From the NCBI GenBank assembly GCA_002354205.1, contig DELD01000007.1:1666-57937 (forward strand): a DNA stretch of 56,272 nucleotides, in the 5' to 3' direction. The notes beneath the pieces were generated by a model. It made no database searches, was not told the origin of the DNA, and saw only the letters and a list, made by a program, of their open reading frames with translations. A program made the translations under genes and the position numbers. Shown piece by piece: positions 33,817-43,331 of the stretch. The stretch's first letter is position 1. Every line of letters starts with the position of its first letter. This stretch comes from Micavibrio sp. UBA2705. Its GTDB lineage: Bacteria; Pseudomonadota; Alphaproteobacteria; Micavibrionales; Micavibrionaceae.

Positions 33817-35130
33817 ATGTTTGATATAAGAGCAATAAGAAAAGAGCCAGAATTTTTTGATAAAGCGTGGGCGCGCAGAGGGCTAGAGCCGCAGACACCG
33901 CAAATTTTGGCGCTTGATACACAGTGGCGCGATGGGCAGACAAAATTGCAGGGCTTGCAACAAAAACGCAAAGAGCTTTCCAAAGAAATTGGCATGATTA
34001 AATCAAAAGGCGGTGATGCTGGTGCGATTATGGCAGAAGTTGGCCAGCTGAAAGATGAAATCACAGCATTAGAAGAGCGTGACCGCGAACTGTCTATCGA
34101 AGTCGATACTTTGCTCTCAAAGCTACCCAATATCATGAATGAAAATGTGCCAGATGGCGCAGATGAAGATGACAATATCGAAATCCGCAAATGGGGCGAG
34201 CCACAGCATGTTGGCGATAAAGACTTTCCTGACCATGTCGCGATTGGTGAAGCTTTGGGCATGATCGACTTTGAAACAGCGGCAAAAATTTCAGGTTCGC
34301 GTTTCGTGATGCTCCATTCAGGTATTGCGCGGCTAGAACGCGCTTTGGCGCAGTTTATGCTTGATACGCATACGCAAGAACATGGCTGCATAGAAGTCTC
34401 TCCGCCATTATTAGTGCGTGATGAAGCCATGTATGGCACAGGGCAGTTGCCTAAATTTGGCGAAGATAGTTTCAAAACAGAGCAAGGCCATTGGCTGATC
34501 GCGACATCTGAAATATCCCTGACAAATATTGTCGCGGATATGATTGTTGATGAAGAAGATTTACCGCGCCGTTATACGGCCTTCACACCATGTTTTCGCT
34601 CTGAAGCAGGATCCGCAGGGCGCGATACGCGCGGTATGCTCCGCCAGCATCAATTCTACAAAGTGGAAATGGTGTCAGTGACCACGCCCGAAGAAAGTTG
34701 GGCAGAGCATGAACGCATGACGAACTGCGCTGAGAATATTTTGAAAAAGCTTGGTCTGCCATTCCGTACGGTTGTGCTTTGCAGCGGTGATACTGGCTTT
34801 GGTGCGTTGAAAACACATGACCTTGAAGTGTGGCTCCCAGGTCAGCAGCTTTACCGCGAAATTTCATCTGTTTCAAATACGGGTGATTTTCAGGCGCGGC
34901 GCATGAAAGCACGCTGCCGTAAAAGCAATGAACGTGAAACGCGTTTTGTTCATACATTAAATGGTTCTGGCGTTGCGGTTGGGCGCGCATTGATTGCTGT
35001 GATTGAAAACTACTACGATAAGGCCGATGGCGGGGTATTTGTCCCTGATGTTTTAAAGCCTTATATGGGCGGCGTTGATAAAATCCTTCCTGAAAATGGC
35101 GAAGTACAACAACCCGTCAAAGCAGGGTAA
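33817..35130 (+). CDS. serS: Seryl-tRNA synthetase
   Basis: SerRS charges tRNA-Ser (and tRNA-Sec where present). The 437 residues have the expected N-terminal two-helix coiled coil (about 30-100) and the class II catalytic core. Motif 2 is FRSEAGSAGRDTRGMLRQHQFYKVEM and motif 3 is LNGSGVAVGRALIAVIENY. The serine pocket region TAEISLTN-like ATSEISLTNI is present. It is probably co-transcribed with pcm and the nlpD-like gene, which follow at 15 bases and by overlap. Confidence 0.97.
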   Translation: MFDIRAIRKEPEFFDKAWARRGLEPQTPQILALDTQWRDGQTKLQGLQQKRKELSKEIGMIKSKGGDAGAIMAEVGQLKDEITALEERDRELSIEVDTLLSKLPNIMNENVPDGADEDDNIEIRKWGEPQHVGDKDFPDHVAIGEALGMIDFETAAKISGSRFVMLHSGIARLERALAQFMLDTHTQEHGCIEVSPPLLVRDEAMYGTGQLPKFGEDSFKTEQGHWLIATSEISLTNIVADMIVDEEDLPRRYTAFTPCFRSEAGSAGRDTRGMLRQHQFYKVEMVSVTTPEESWAEHERMTNCAENILKKLGLPFRTVVLCSGDTGFGALKTHDLEVWLPGQQLYREISSVSNTGDFQARRMKARCRKSNERETRFVHTLNGSGVAVGRALIAVIENYYDKADGGVFVPDVLKPYMGGVDKILPENGEVQQPVKAG

Positions 35131-35145
35131 GGGTAGCGCGCGGTA

Positions 35146-35826
35146 ATGAATACAGCAAATACGCGAAAAATACGTTTAATCATGAAATTGCGGAATATGG
35201 GGGTGCAAGATACCAGCGTCCTTTCCGCAATTGAGACAACGCCGCGGGAAATTTTTATCCCTGAAGCGCTGCATGATAAGGCCTATGAAGATATGGCGCT
35301 TCCCATTGGGTTAGGGCAGACGATTTCGCAGCCTTTCGTTGTCGCGGTTATGAGCGAAGCGTTAAAGCTTAATGACCGCGATAAAGTGCTTGAGGTCGGC
35401 ACAGGTTCTGGTTATCAGGCCGTGATTCTTGCAAAAATCTGCCGGCGTTTATACACAATTGAACGCCATAAGCCGTTATTAGACATCGCGCAGCAGCATT
35501 TCAATGATTTGAAAATTAATAACATTACGGCAATGGCGGCTGATGGCATGAAGGGCTGGACGCAGCAAAAGCCTTTTGACAAAATCATCGTGACGGCCGC
35601 GGCGTTTGAACGTCCACCAGATGCCTTGTTTGAACAGCTTAAAATCGGTGGTATAATGATTGTCCCTGTCGGTGATCGGGTTAATCAGGTTTTGAAACGC
35701 TATGAAAAGCTTGATGAAGATACCTATTCGATTACAGATATACTGCCTGTAAAATTTGTTCCTCTCCTCCCTGATGTTCCAAGCGCAAGTGAATATGCAC
35801 CTAATGAATTACCTGTTAATGCTTAA
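35146..35826 (+). CDS. pcm: Protein-L-isoaspartate O-methyltransferase
   Basis: Pcm methylates isoaspartyl residues in damaged proteins, using S-adenosylmethionine, and so starts their repair. The 226 residues contain the family signature LPIGLGQTISQPFVVAVM and the SAM-binding loop VLEVGTGSGYQAVILAKI. VTAAAFERPPDALFEQLKIGGIMIVPVG completes the core. It lies 15 bases after serS, and its stop overlaps the start of the nlpD-like gene, the same pcm-nlpD order seen in E. coli. Confidence 0.95.
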   Translation: MNTANTRKIRLIMKLRNMGVQDTSVLSAIETTPREIFIPEALHDKAYEDMALPIGLGQTISQPFVVAVMSEALKLNDRDKVLEVGTGSGYQAVILAKICRRLYTIERHKPLLDIAQQHFNDLKINNITAMAADGMKGWTQQKPFDKIIVTAAAFERPPDALFEQLKIGGIMIVPVGDRVNQVLKRYEKLDEDTYSITDILPVKFVPLLPDVPSASEYAPNELPVNA

Positions 35827-36811
35827 ATCAAAACCAAAAAGATGCGCCGTTATTACGTTGGTGGCAGCGTCCTTGTGTTTGAGCAGTTGCCTTGGCGGCG
35901 AGAGCGCGCCGCATCGTGCGCCGGTCATTCATTACGGAGAGGGCAAGGGTGCGGGCAGCGCGGGGATTCATACAGTTGTCCAAAATGAGAATATTTGGCG
36001 CATATCTAAAAATTATAGCATTCCGATGCAAGAAATTATTCTGCGCAACAAGCTTTCAGCGCCCTATGTTTTGAAAGTCGGTCAGCGCCTTGATATGCCG
36101 CCGCCGCGTAAATATACGGTAAAGTCGGGTGATACGATTTATGAAATTGCTCGGCTTTTTGCCGTCAGTATGAATCGGCTTGTGCATGAAAACAGGCTTT
36201 CTGCGCCATATATAATTCGCGCGGGACAAGTGCTAAAACTTCCGACATCTTATGATTTTGGAAAAATTGAAAACGCGCCAGAGCCTCAGGGGCCGCAATA
36301 TGCTCATGTGCGTGTTCCTGCTTCACGCCCGAATGTGAGTGATGCGTATAATGTCAGTAAGCCCGTGTCGCGTGGCACGCAAAAAACAGGCGGCAGCAAA
36401 TACATCAAAACGCAAATTCCGCAGCGCGCTGGTAAAGAGTTTAGCTGGCCTGTGCGCGGCAAGCTTGTATCTTCTTATGGCGGTAAGCGTGATGGGCTTT
36501 ATAATGACGGCATCAATATTGCCGTGCCACGCGGTACGAAAGTGCAAGCGGCAGAAAATGGCGTAGTGGTCTATGCCGGTGATGAGATTAGCGGCTATGG
36601 TAATTTATTATTGGTTAAACATGTAAATGGTTGGATTTCCGCCTATGCGCATTTGGATAAGATAACCGCAGCGCGAGGAAGCGCTGTGCGCAAAGGGCAG
36701 GCCATTGGAACCGTCGGTTCAACAGGTAACGTTGAAACGCCGCAGCTGCATTTTGAACTGCGCAAAGGTGCACAGACGCAAAACCCGATTAAATATTTAC
36801 AGAAATCATAA
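35819..36811 (+). CDS. NlpD/DipM-like LysM-LytM lipoprotein (degenerate peptidase)
   Basis: The product has 330 residues from ATG 35819, which overlaps the pcm stop by 8 bases. A lipoprotein signal with lipobox LSSC near residue 22 is followed by two LysM domains (about 45-90 and 95-140). They bind peptidoglycan; examples are HTVVQNENIWRISKNYSIPM and YTVKSGDTIYEIARLFAVSM. The C-terminal M23/LytM domain contains NDGINIAVPRGT where active enzymes have H-x-G-x-D, so zinc ligands are replaced by Asn. The second motif QLHFEL keeps one His. It is therefore probably a non-catalytic activator of cell-separation amidases, like NlpD and EnvC. Confidence 0.88.
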   Translation: MLKSKPKRCAVITLVAASLCLSSCLGGESAPHRAPVIHYGEGKGAGSAGIHTVVQNENIWRISKNYSIPMQEIILRNKLSAPYVLKVGQRLDMPPPRKYTVKSGDTIYEIARLFAVSMNRLVHENRLSAPYIIRAGQVLKLPTSYDFGKIENAPEPQGPQYAHVRVPASRPNVSDAYNVSKPVSRGTQKTGGSKYIKTQIPQRAGKEFSWPVRGKLVSSYGGKRDGLYNDGINIAVPRGTKVQAAENGVVVYAGDEISGYGNLLLVKHVNGWISAYAHLDKITAARGSAVRKGQAIGTVGSTGNVETPQLHFELRKGAQTQNPIKYLQKS

Positions 36812-36850
36812 AGCCACGCACACCAAAACGTGCAACGGTAGCGTCAAGGG

Positions 36851-37789
36851 CTATTGCGCAGGTTGTTCTTGTTTTGCTGTCGAATTTTGTGCGGGGCTAC
36901 TGGCTTCTAGGCTCGTAGCTTCACGTTTTTGTGCTTCTTCTGCTTGCTGCGTGATTAATGCATTTTGGAAGTAGTCTAAAAAGAAGCTGTAGTAATTCGC
37001 ACTGTCGATGATCAGGCGTTTAAATGATGTTCGTTTTAATGCCAATGTGCCATTATCATCAACGTAGACTTTATAGGGGATGTCTTCGTCATCAACATTT
37101 ATGTGGATTAAGAAGACGTCCTGCGTTTTCTTTGTGTATGATTCAATGCGTTGTATCGCGCGCTCGCTCTTATAAAAAAGTTCCCTGTATCTATTGGCTT
37201 CAAAATCAACATGTGACATAAGCTGGGTAATATGGACGCTGCTTTTGACTTTCCAAATGGGGTTAGGCAAGATATTTGAAATTGGGAATTGTATAACAAC
37301 GCCTTTTTCCTTTGGCTTGATTGTATGGTCAACATATTCGCCAAAAGAGGCCAAAGCCATTTGCATTTCAATGAGATCAAGGAAGAACGCATTTGCTTTA
37401 TATAAATTCTCGTAAAACGATACTTCAAAAACATTGGTTTGAATTAAACCTGGGGTAAAGACTGTTTCTCGCGTCAGTAACCCTTCATCATCAAATTCTT
37501 TGATCATGATGAAATTTTCGCGGGTAATGTCACCTAAATCTGCCGTTAAAGGGGCGGAAGCGAGTTCATCAATTTTTGCTGAAAACTCAAACCAGCTGCC
37601 GAAGCCGTCAAATTTTATGGCGGGGCTAAGTATATGTTTTTGTGTTTCTGGATCATATGCACCAAGAAAGACTTCCATTTTTACTGTCATATTAGAGGCG
37701 CGATAGACTTCTTTTTCTTCTTGAGCCATGGCTGTATACGGCAAAAAAATCAATAACATCAGAGCATAAAAGATCGCCAAGTTTTTCAC
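36851..37789 (-). CDS. Secreted protein of unknown function
   Basis: A Sec signal peptide (cleavage probably after AMA) precedes a 290-residue mature protein. The first part is strand-rich (NMTVKMEVFLGAYDPETQKHIL), the middle mixed (ENLYKANAFFLDLIEMQMALASFGEYV) and the end a Gln/Ala/Glu-rich tail. No enzyme motif or membrane segment is visible. It converges on the nlpD-like gene and diverges from yajC. I do not recognise the family; a periplasmic role near the Sec system is possible only by position. Confidence 0.65.
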   Translation of the reverse strand: MKNLAIFYALMLLIFLPYTAMAQEEKEVYRASNMTVKMEVFLGAYDPETQKHILSPAIKFDGFGSWFEFSAKIDELASAPLTADLGDITRENFIMIKEFDDEGLLTRETVFTPGLIQTNVFEVSFYENLYKANAFFLDLIEMQMALASFGEYVDHTIKPKEKGVVIQFPISNILPNPIWKVKSSVHITQLMSHVDFEANRYRELFYKSERAIQRIESYTKKTQDVFLIHINVDDEDIPYKVYVDDNGTLALKRTSFKRLIIDSANYYSFFLDYFQNALITQQAEEAQKREATSLEASSPAQNSTAKQEQPAQ

Positions 37790-37943
37790 AGTGTAAGTCC
37801 TTTGTTTTTTGAGTCTAGAATTTAATGTAAGGCAATCTACAACTTAATTTGATCTTTAATATAAGTCTACTTGCTATTCCCACGAATATAATTATAGTCC
37901 TGATTTCTAAAACATGCAAAAACTATGAAAGGATATTTGGGCA

Positions 37944-38405
37944 ATGCTCATTAATTTAGCTCATGCAGCCGAAGGCGCTGCGGTAGACATTCTCCCCGAC
38001 GCAGCAGGCGCAGTGCCAAGCACTGGCGATGCGTTTATGGCGAATATGGTTTTGATTTTCATTTTGGTTGTCATGTTCTACATCTTGCTGATTAGACCAC
38101 AGCAAAAACGCTTTAAAGAGCATACAGATATGCTGCGCGGTCTAGAAAAAGGCGCGAAAGTCGTAACTCAAGGCGGCCTTATTGGCAAAATCGAAAAAAT
38201 TAATGATGATGGCGAAGTGATATTAGATATCGGCAATGCACAAAAAGTAACTATTATTCGCTCTGCGATTTCATCTGTATATGATGCAAAACCAGGTAAT
38301 GATAATGCCAAAGCGAAAACCGAAGCTAAAACAAAGGCAGCTACGGCAAGCAAAGCAGCAGACAAGCCTGCGAAAGCTGCGAAAAGCAAATCATCTAAAA
38401 AATAA
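37944..38405 (+). CDS. yajC: Preprotein translocase subunit YajC
   Basis: YajC is a small single-span inner-membrane protein that associates with SecDF and SecYEG. The product has 153 residues. The membrane segment is about 34-52 (MVLIFILVVMFYILLIRPQQKR), with the signature LIRPQQKR directly after it, followed by the cytoplasmic GAKVVTQGGLIGKIEKI and VTIIRSAIS. A Lys/Ala-rich tail of about 45 residues extends beyond the normal family end. It begins the yajC-secD-secF-Mth938 unit, a common alphaproteobacterial order. Confidence 0.95.
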   Translation: MLINLAHAAEGAAVDILPDAAGAVPSTGDAFMANMVLIFILVVMFYILLIRPQQKRFKEHTDMLRGLEKGAKVVTQGGLIGKIEKINDDGEVILDIGNAQKVTIIRSAISSVYDAKPGNDNAKAKTEAKTKAATASKAADKPAKAAKSKSSKK

Positions 38406-38432
38406 AACGACGTTTACAGGGGCTTGAAGCAC

Positions 38433-39989
38433 ATGCTGCAATTTTCGCGCACCAAAATTTACATGATCATTCTAACCTGTGTGTTGGCTGTTCTCTTCGC
38501 CTTGCCAAATATGATGAGCGCATCACAGCGCGCATGGGTTAATGAAAGCTTGCCATCATGGTTCCCCAGCAAGACTGTAAATTTGGGGCTAGACCTTAGG
38601 GGCGGTGTGCACCGTGTCATGGAAGCAGATATTGATAGCGTGGTCATTGAGCGCGCAGATGATTTGGCCGCGCTGATTCGTTCTGATTTGCGTAAAGAAA
38701 AAGTTGAAACTCTGCGCCCTGTGACATCCGTTGAAGGCATTCGCATTGCCTTGCGTCAATCTGGCGATGTTGAAAAAGCACGTAAAATCATGTTCAAAGC
38801 TGCGCCAAATTTGGTGTTAAACGCAGATGGCAACACGCTGATTGGCACGTTTGATGATGCGTTTTTAAAAGACATTACGGATAAAACCATAGCGCAATCC
38901 ATTGAAATTGTCCGCCGCCGTATTGATGAAACAGGTACGCGCGAACCGATCATTCAAAAACAGGGCGAGCGCCGTATTCTTATTCAAATCCCCGGCCTTG
39001 AAGATACATCTGAGCTAGATGAGATTTTGGGCAAAACAGCGAAGCTAAGCTTTCACCTTGTCAATGGCGGCACGCGTCATGCCGCGGGTTCAAAATTATT
39101 GCCGATGGCTGAAAACCCTGCGGAAGAAATAAGCGTTCAGCGCCGCGCGATGTTAACAGGTGATATGCTCACCAATGCGCAGGCCGCTTTCCAAGACGGT
39201 CAGCCGATTGTGACATTCCGCCTTAATGGTTTAGGGGCGCGGAAGTTCTGTAAGGTGACAAGCGATAATAGCGGTAATCCGTTTGCGATTGTCCTTGATG
39301 ATATTGTCTTAAGTGCGCCGCGCATTAACGAACCTATATGTGGCGGCAGTGCACAGATAACAGGAAACTTTTCAGTTGAAGAAGCATCGCAGCTTGCTTT
39401 GCTTTTGCGTGCAGGCGCCTTGCCGACAGAATTATATGTCGTTGAAGAGCGCAGCGTTGGCCCGTCACTTGGCGCAGATTCTGTTGAGGCCGGTAAGAAA
39501 GCATCCATTGTTGGCCTTATCCTTATTCTGGTCTTTATGGCGGTGGCTTACGGTACATTTGGCGTGTTTGCTGATATCGCGCTTATCGTGAATATGGCAT
39601 TAATTTTTGCTGTGCTCTCTGGCTTGCAGGCGACGCTCACATTGCCAGGCATTGCAGGTATCGTTCTGACAATTGGTATGGCTGTTGACGCGAATGTGTT
39701 GATTTTTGAGCGTATCCGCGAAGAATTACGCTCAGGAAAAGCCATTATGGCGGCTGTCGATTCAGGTTACAGTCGCGCCATGACCACAATTGTCGATTCG
39801 AACGTCACAACGCTTATTGCTGCGGTGCTGCTTTTCGCATTTGGTACAGGCCCTGTAAAAGGTTTTGCGGTCACGTTGGCGGTTGGTATCATGACCTCGT
39901 TTTTCTCTGCAATTATGGTGACAAGGTTGTTTGTCGTGCTTTGGCTAAAAAACAAGAAAAATGCCAAGCGCAAAGAACTGCCCATCTAA
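38433..39989 (+). CDS. secD: Protein translocase subunit SecD
   Basis: SecD and SecF use the proton gradient to pull exported proteins through SecYEG into the periplasm. The 518 residues have one N-terminal membrane segment, a large periplasmic domain containing LGLDLRGGVH (family signature) and IDETGTREPIIQKQGERRILIQIPG, and five more membrane segments at the end. ISAPRI-like LSAPRINEPICGGSAQITG and VDANVLIFERIREEL are typical. The ATG at 38433 is preferred to the TTG 9 bases upstream. It lies 27 bases after yajC. Confidence 0.97.
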   Translation: MLQFSRTKIYMIILTCVLAVLFALPNMMSASQRAWVNESLPSWFPSKTVNLGLDLRGGVHRVMEADIDSVVIERADDLAALIRSDLRKEKVETLRPVTSVEGIRIALRQSGDVEKARKIMFKAAPNLVLNADGNTLIGTFDDAFLKDITDKTIAQSIEIVRRRIDETGTREPIIQKQGERRILIQIPGLEDTSELDEILGKTAKLSFHLVNGGTRHAAGSKLLPMAENPAEEISVQRRAMLTGDMLTNAQAAFQDGQPIVTFRLNGLGARKFCKVTSDNSGNPFAIVLDDIVLSAPRINEPICGGSAQITGNFSVEEASQLALLLRAGALPTELYVVEERSVGPSLGADSVEAGKKASIVGLILILVFMAVAYGTFGVFADIALIVNMALIFAVLSGLQATLTLPGIAGIVLTIGMAVDANVLIFERIREELRSGKAIMAAVDSGYSRAMTTIVDSNVTTLIAAVLLFAFGTGPVKGFAVTLAVGIMTSFFSAIMVTRLFVVLWLKNKKNAKRKELPI

Positions 39990-40011
39990 TAATATAAGTT
40001 AAGGTATAGAT

Positions 40012-40974
40012 ATGTTTTTAAAAGGCCTTCAAATCATCCCTGCGGATACAAAGTTTGATATTATCGGTAAACGCAAAATCGCGTTCGCAATGTCATGTGT
40101 TCTCTTGGCGATGTCGATTTTCTTTATTGCAACGAAGGGGCTTCATTTCGGAATTGATTTCACGGGCGGTACAGTCATTGAAATTCAAACAGAAAAAGCA
40201 GAAGACTTATCTATGCTGCGCGTCGCATTAAATAACCTTGACCTTGGCAGCGTGTCTTTACAAACCTTTGGCGCAGAAACTGAGCTTCTTATTCGCCTGC
40301 CAGAACAAGAAGGCGACGTCAAAGAGCAGGACGCGGCGATTGACAAGGTTATGGTTATGCTCACCGAGCGCATCACGGATGGCTATGAATTGCGGCGCAC
40401 CGAATTTGTCGGACCGCAAGTTGGCGAAGAGCTTAAAAAAGCAGGCCTAATGGCGATTATCTTCTCGCTTGGCGGTATCCTGCTCTATATCTGGTTCCGC
40501 TTTGAATGGCAATTTGGCGTGGCGGCGATAGCCGCGCTGGCCCATGATGCGATTGCGACTATTGGATTATTCGCGTTTTTTCAAATGGAATTTAACCTTT
40601 CCACTGTCGCGGCTTTGTTAATGATTGCGGGCTATTCAATTAACGATACAGTTGTTGTTTTTGATCGCGTACGTGAAATGCTGCGTAAATATAAAAAGAC
40701 AGCTTTGGGCGAAGTGTTCAATATCGCAATTAACTCTACCTTGTCGCGTACGGTTATGACTTCGGTTACGACACTTTTAGCGTTGATTGCATTATGGCTC
40801 TTTGGCGGTGAAGTTATTCAAGGCTTTGTGGATGCGCTTATTTTCGGTATCGTGATTGGTACGTATTCATCAATCTTTGTCGCATCCCCTGTCTTAATGT
40901 TCTTTGACCTGCGCCACGGCATAAAAAAAGCTGCGGTAGAAGATGATGCCGCAGGCGATACGAAACAAGCATAA
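40012..40974 (+). CDS. secF: Protein translocase subunit SecF
   Basis: SecF is the partner of SecD. The 320 residues have six membrane segments, with a periplasmic loop after the first. Signatures are GIDFTGGTVIEIQ near residue 50, RTEFVGPQVGEEL, the AGYSINDTVVVFDRVREMLRKY block and LSRTVMTSVTTLLALIALWLFGG. It lies 22 bases after secD, and its TAA overlaps the start of the following gene by one base. Confidence 0.97.
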   Translation: MFLKGLQIIPADTKFDIIGKRKIAFAMSCVLLAMSIFFIATKGLHFGIDFTGGTVIEIQTEKAEDLSMLRVALNNLDLGSVSLQTFGAETELLIRLPEQEGDVKEQDAAIDKVMVMLTERITDGYELRRTEFVGPQVGEELKKAGLMAIIFSLGGILLYIWFRFEWQFGVAAIAALAHDAIATIGLFAFFQMEFNLSTVAALLMIAGYSINDTVVVFDRVREMLRKYKKTALGEVFNIAINSTLSRTVMTSVTTLLALIALWLFGGEVIQGFVDALIFGIVIGTYSSIFVASPVLMFFDLRHGIKKAAVEDDAAGDTKQA

Positions 40975-41360
40975 TGGATATAACGCCGCGCATATCTTCA
41001 CACAGCATGGTTGTGCAGTCTTATAAAGGCGGGCAGTTCAAAGTAAGTGGGCAAAACCACACAGGAAATATCATCGTGTTGGCTGACCATGTCCTGCCAT
41101 GGGATACAGGAAGCAAGGATATTGCATCACTCTCATTAGATGATTTTTCGCCGATTATTCAGGCCAAAAGAAACGGCGCGTTTGATGTGCTGCTTATGGG
41201 TACAGGCGCGGATTTCCAGTTTTTAGACCCAGCATTAAAAACGGCTCTCAACCAGCAGGGTATAGCCCCTGACATGATGAACACTGGGGCGGCGTGCAGA
41301 ACGTTTAATACGTTGCTCGCTGATGGTCGCCGCGTTTGCGCGGCAATGTTCGCAGCTTAA
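40974..41360 (+). CDS. Mth938-like domain protein
   Basis: The 128 residues match the Mth938/DUF498 family, related to mitochondrial NDUFAF3, with the segment DDFSPIIQAKRNGAFDVLLMGTGADFQFLDPALKTALNQQGIAPDMMNTGAACRTFNTLLADGRRVCAAMF. Family members in alphaproteobacteria often follow secDF; a role in membrane-complex assembly is suggested by the mitochondrial relative, but the bacterial function is not established. Its ATG overlaps the secF stop (TAATG), so translation is probably coupled. Confidence 0.88.
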   Translation: MDITPRISSHSMVVQSYKGGQFKVSGQNHTGNIIVLADHVLPWDTGSKDIASLSLDDFSPIIQAKRNGAFDVLLMGTGADFQFLDPALKTALNQQGIAPDMMNTGAACRTFNTLLADGRRVCAAMFAA

Positions 41361-41373
41361 TAAATTTTGATAT

Positions 41374-41712
41374 TTAACGCGGTGTAAGGCTAATACCGTT
41401 TGCGGCAAGCTTATTGACCGTGCTTTGAATATCGGCGCGAAAATCAACATCATCCATGCCTTGTTCTTTATCCAAATCTTCGGCAAGTGTTTTTACGCTG
41501 GCGGCCAGTTCTTTCATGTCGCGCTCTGAATGACCTTCTGGCAAAATGCCTTTATCCTGCGCGACAGACATAAACGCGCCGCCAAGGCTTCTGAATGTTA
41601 GCAAAATGGCAAAGCTTCTGTTGCGGTCATTCGTGTAATAAAACGCATCAAGGTTTTTTTCTAAAAAAGTATTGAGATTCTGAGTGACCTTTTGAAAATC
41701 GTCATGCAACAT
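41374..41712 (-). CDS. Small helical protein of unknown function
   Basis: The product has 112 residues from ATG 41712, which has AGGAG upstream; a longer start is unlikely. It is helical, with MLHDDFQKVTQNLNTFLEKNLDAFYYTNDRNRSFAILLTFRSLGGAFMSVAQ in the first half and charged helices after it. There is no signal peptide or strong membrane segment. It converges on the Mth938-like gene with only 13 bases between them. I do not recognise the family. Confidence 0.65.
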   Translation of the reverse strand: MLHDDFQKVTQNLNTFLEKNLDAFYYTNDRNRSFAILLTFRSLGGAFMSVAQDKGILPEGHSERDMKELAASVKTLAEDLDKEQGMDDVDFRADIQSTVNKLAANGISLTPR

Positions 41713-41797
41713 TATGTGCTCCTTTATTGTACGATAAAAAGCTTTATACATAATGAAGCGCGGATAATCAAGCTTTAGATTAGATCAATGCAGGCTT

Positions 41798-42970
41798 TTA
41801 TAAATTAAAACTTAACGGCGATTTTGGCGCAAAACCCGTGCGTTCTTTGCGCTCTGATTTAATTGAAACATTGTCATTCTTGTCTAAAATGACGCGTTTG
41901 CGTTCAACATGGGCGTTCATTTTTGCGAAATTAAGTGTGGTTTCATGAAAGTAACCTGTCGGCTCTTTTAATCCCTTACGCCCATCATCTGCGATGAAAG
42001 ACGGAATGTGGCGGAATGATGGCATGGTTAAGTAATTCACGCCCTGAATTTGGTCGAATAATACGCGGTGAATATGCCCCATATTGACCAAGGCAACATT
42101 GCCTGCTTGTGCGAGCATGTCACGCATCTGTGCAGATTCTTTGTAGCTGCGGGTAATGGAATAGGGGTCAGTATCCGGTGTATGGTCAAAGCTAATCGGG
42201 ATGTGCATGTTAATCACCGCATGGCCTGTGGTGGTAGAAAGCGTATCTTTCAACCATTCAAGGTCATAAGGCGCGAATGTTAGGCCGCCTTTAGCGTGAT
42301 TGTGGACATTGGCGTTAAAGAAAATTTCGCGCACATGTATTGGGTCGCGCCCTGCCTTGACCAATTCAAAGTTTTGGTAGAATGAATAGGGGTGAGCTGT
42401 GCGGCTGACGGCTTTATGCCCTGAGGCGCGGTTAAAAATACCCGCAATTTCGCTTTCAGATAAAGTAATGCATTCATGGTTGCCATGCAGTATATAAAAC
42501 GGTTTCGCGCTTGCGTTCTGCTGGGTCACGATGTGGCGTATAACGTCACTATCATGGGCGCGGATTTCGTTTAATTTATGTTCAATTTCCACTTGTGTCA
42601 GTGCGTGAGGGTAGCCCGATGCGCGCGCAAATTGTTGAATGAGATAGGATATAGATTGAAAGCTGTCAGGCTTGATGCTGTCATGGCGCAGACGGCGGCG
42701 CGTTAGCTGTTCTGCATAGTCTTTACGGCTTTGTTCGCTGACATTAGGCGCAAGAGAGTTGCTCGATAGGCTGTGTAAATACCACAAATATTCAGAGGAT
42801 AACGTATCACCATAATTGACAATCAAATCGGCATCACTCTGCGCGGCATAATCCGTAAAGCCGTTATAAAGAAGCGCGATGGGGCTGCGTGTATCAACAA
42901 AATCCTTATAAGTAAAATGCATGTCGCTGATGCAAAGCTTACGGATTTCATCACCTTGAATGGTAATCAT
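41798..42970 (-). CDS. Calcineurin-like metallophosphoesterase
   Basis: The 390 residues carry all motifs of the metallophosphoesterase fold: SDMHF (D-x-H) near residue 15, VNYGDTLS (GD), LHGNHECIT (GNHE), VINMHIPIS and the end NMGHIHR (GHxH). A di-metal active site is therefore likely complete. There is no signal peptide, so it should act in the cytoplasm. The substrate (phosphomonoester, diester or nucleotide) cannot be told from sequence. It is divergent neither from sdhE nor from the small 41374 gene, but lies on the same strand between them. Confidence 0.88.
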   Translation of the reverse strand: MITIQGDEIRKLCISDMHFTYKDFVDTRSPIALLYNGFTDYAAQSDADLIVNYGDTLSSEYLWYLHSLSSNSLAPNVSEQSRKDYAEQLTRRRLRHDSIKPDSFQSISYLIQQFARASGYPHALTQVEIEHKLNEIRAHDSDVIRHIVTQQNASAKPFYILHGNHECITLSESEIAGIFNRASGHKAVSRTAHPYSFYQNFELVKAGRDPIHVREIFFNANVHNHAKGGLTFAPYDLEWLKDTLSTTTGHAVINMHIPISFDHTPDTDPYSITRSYKESAQMRDMLAQAGNVALVNMGHIHRVLFDQIQGVNYLTMPSFRHIPSFIADDGRKGLKEPTGYFHETTLNFAKMNAHVERKRVILDKNDNVSIKSERKERTGFAPKSPLSFNL

Positions 42971-43043
42971 CTGTTCATTTTTTTATTGTTTATTATGCGC
43001 TGAACTTAAACGTATTTGATGATAAAGGCAAAGTTTACACGCT

Positions 43044-43298
43044 TTATTCGTAAACTTTATTGTCGATAATTTGTTGAAGCAACGCGCCATATGGCGCGTT
43101 GGCGGGTGCATCCTCTTTACCTGTTATCCAGTTATAGACATCTAAATCAGGTACTTCTAACAGGTTCTCATAGGCATCAAGCTGCGCGTCAGATAAGTCT
43201 TTTATATGTTTATCGGCAAAATTGCCCAAAATAATATCCATTTCCTTTGTTCCGCGGTGCCATGAGCGGAAAAGTATTTTTTTACGACGATTATCCAT
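43044..43298 (-). CDS. sdhE: SdhE/Sdh5-type FAD assembly factor
   Basis: SdhE helps attach FAD to the flavoprotein subunit of succinate dehydrogenase. The product has 84 residues from ATG 43298. The family signature RSWHRGTKEMDIILGNF holds the RGxxExD-type motif, and DAYENLLEVPDLDVYNWITG follows, as usual. The length fits the family. It is divergent from recG, with only 33 bases between the starts, so the two promoters must overlap. sdhE next to recG is common in alphaproteobacteria. Confidence 0.93.
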   Translation of the reverse strand: MDNRRKKILFRSWHRGTKEMDIILGNFADKHIKDLSDAQLDAYENLLEVPDLDVYNWITGKEDAPANAPYGALLQQIIDNKVYE

Positions 43299-43331
43299 TG
43301 TCAGATGCCTGTTTTTGAGTATTGTTAACCC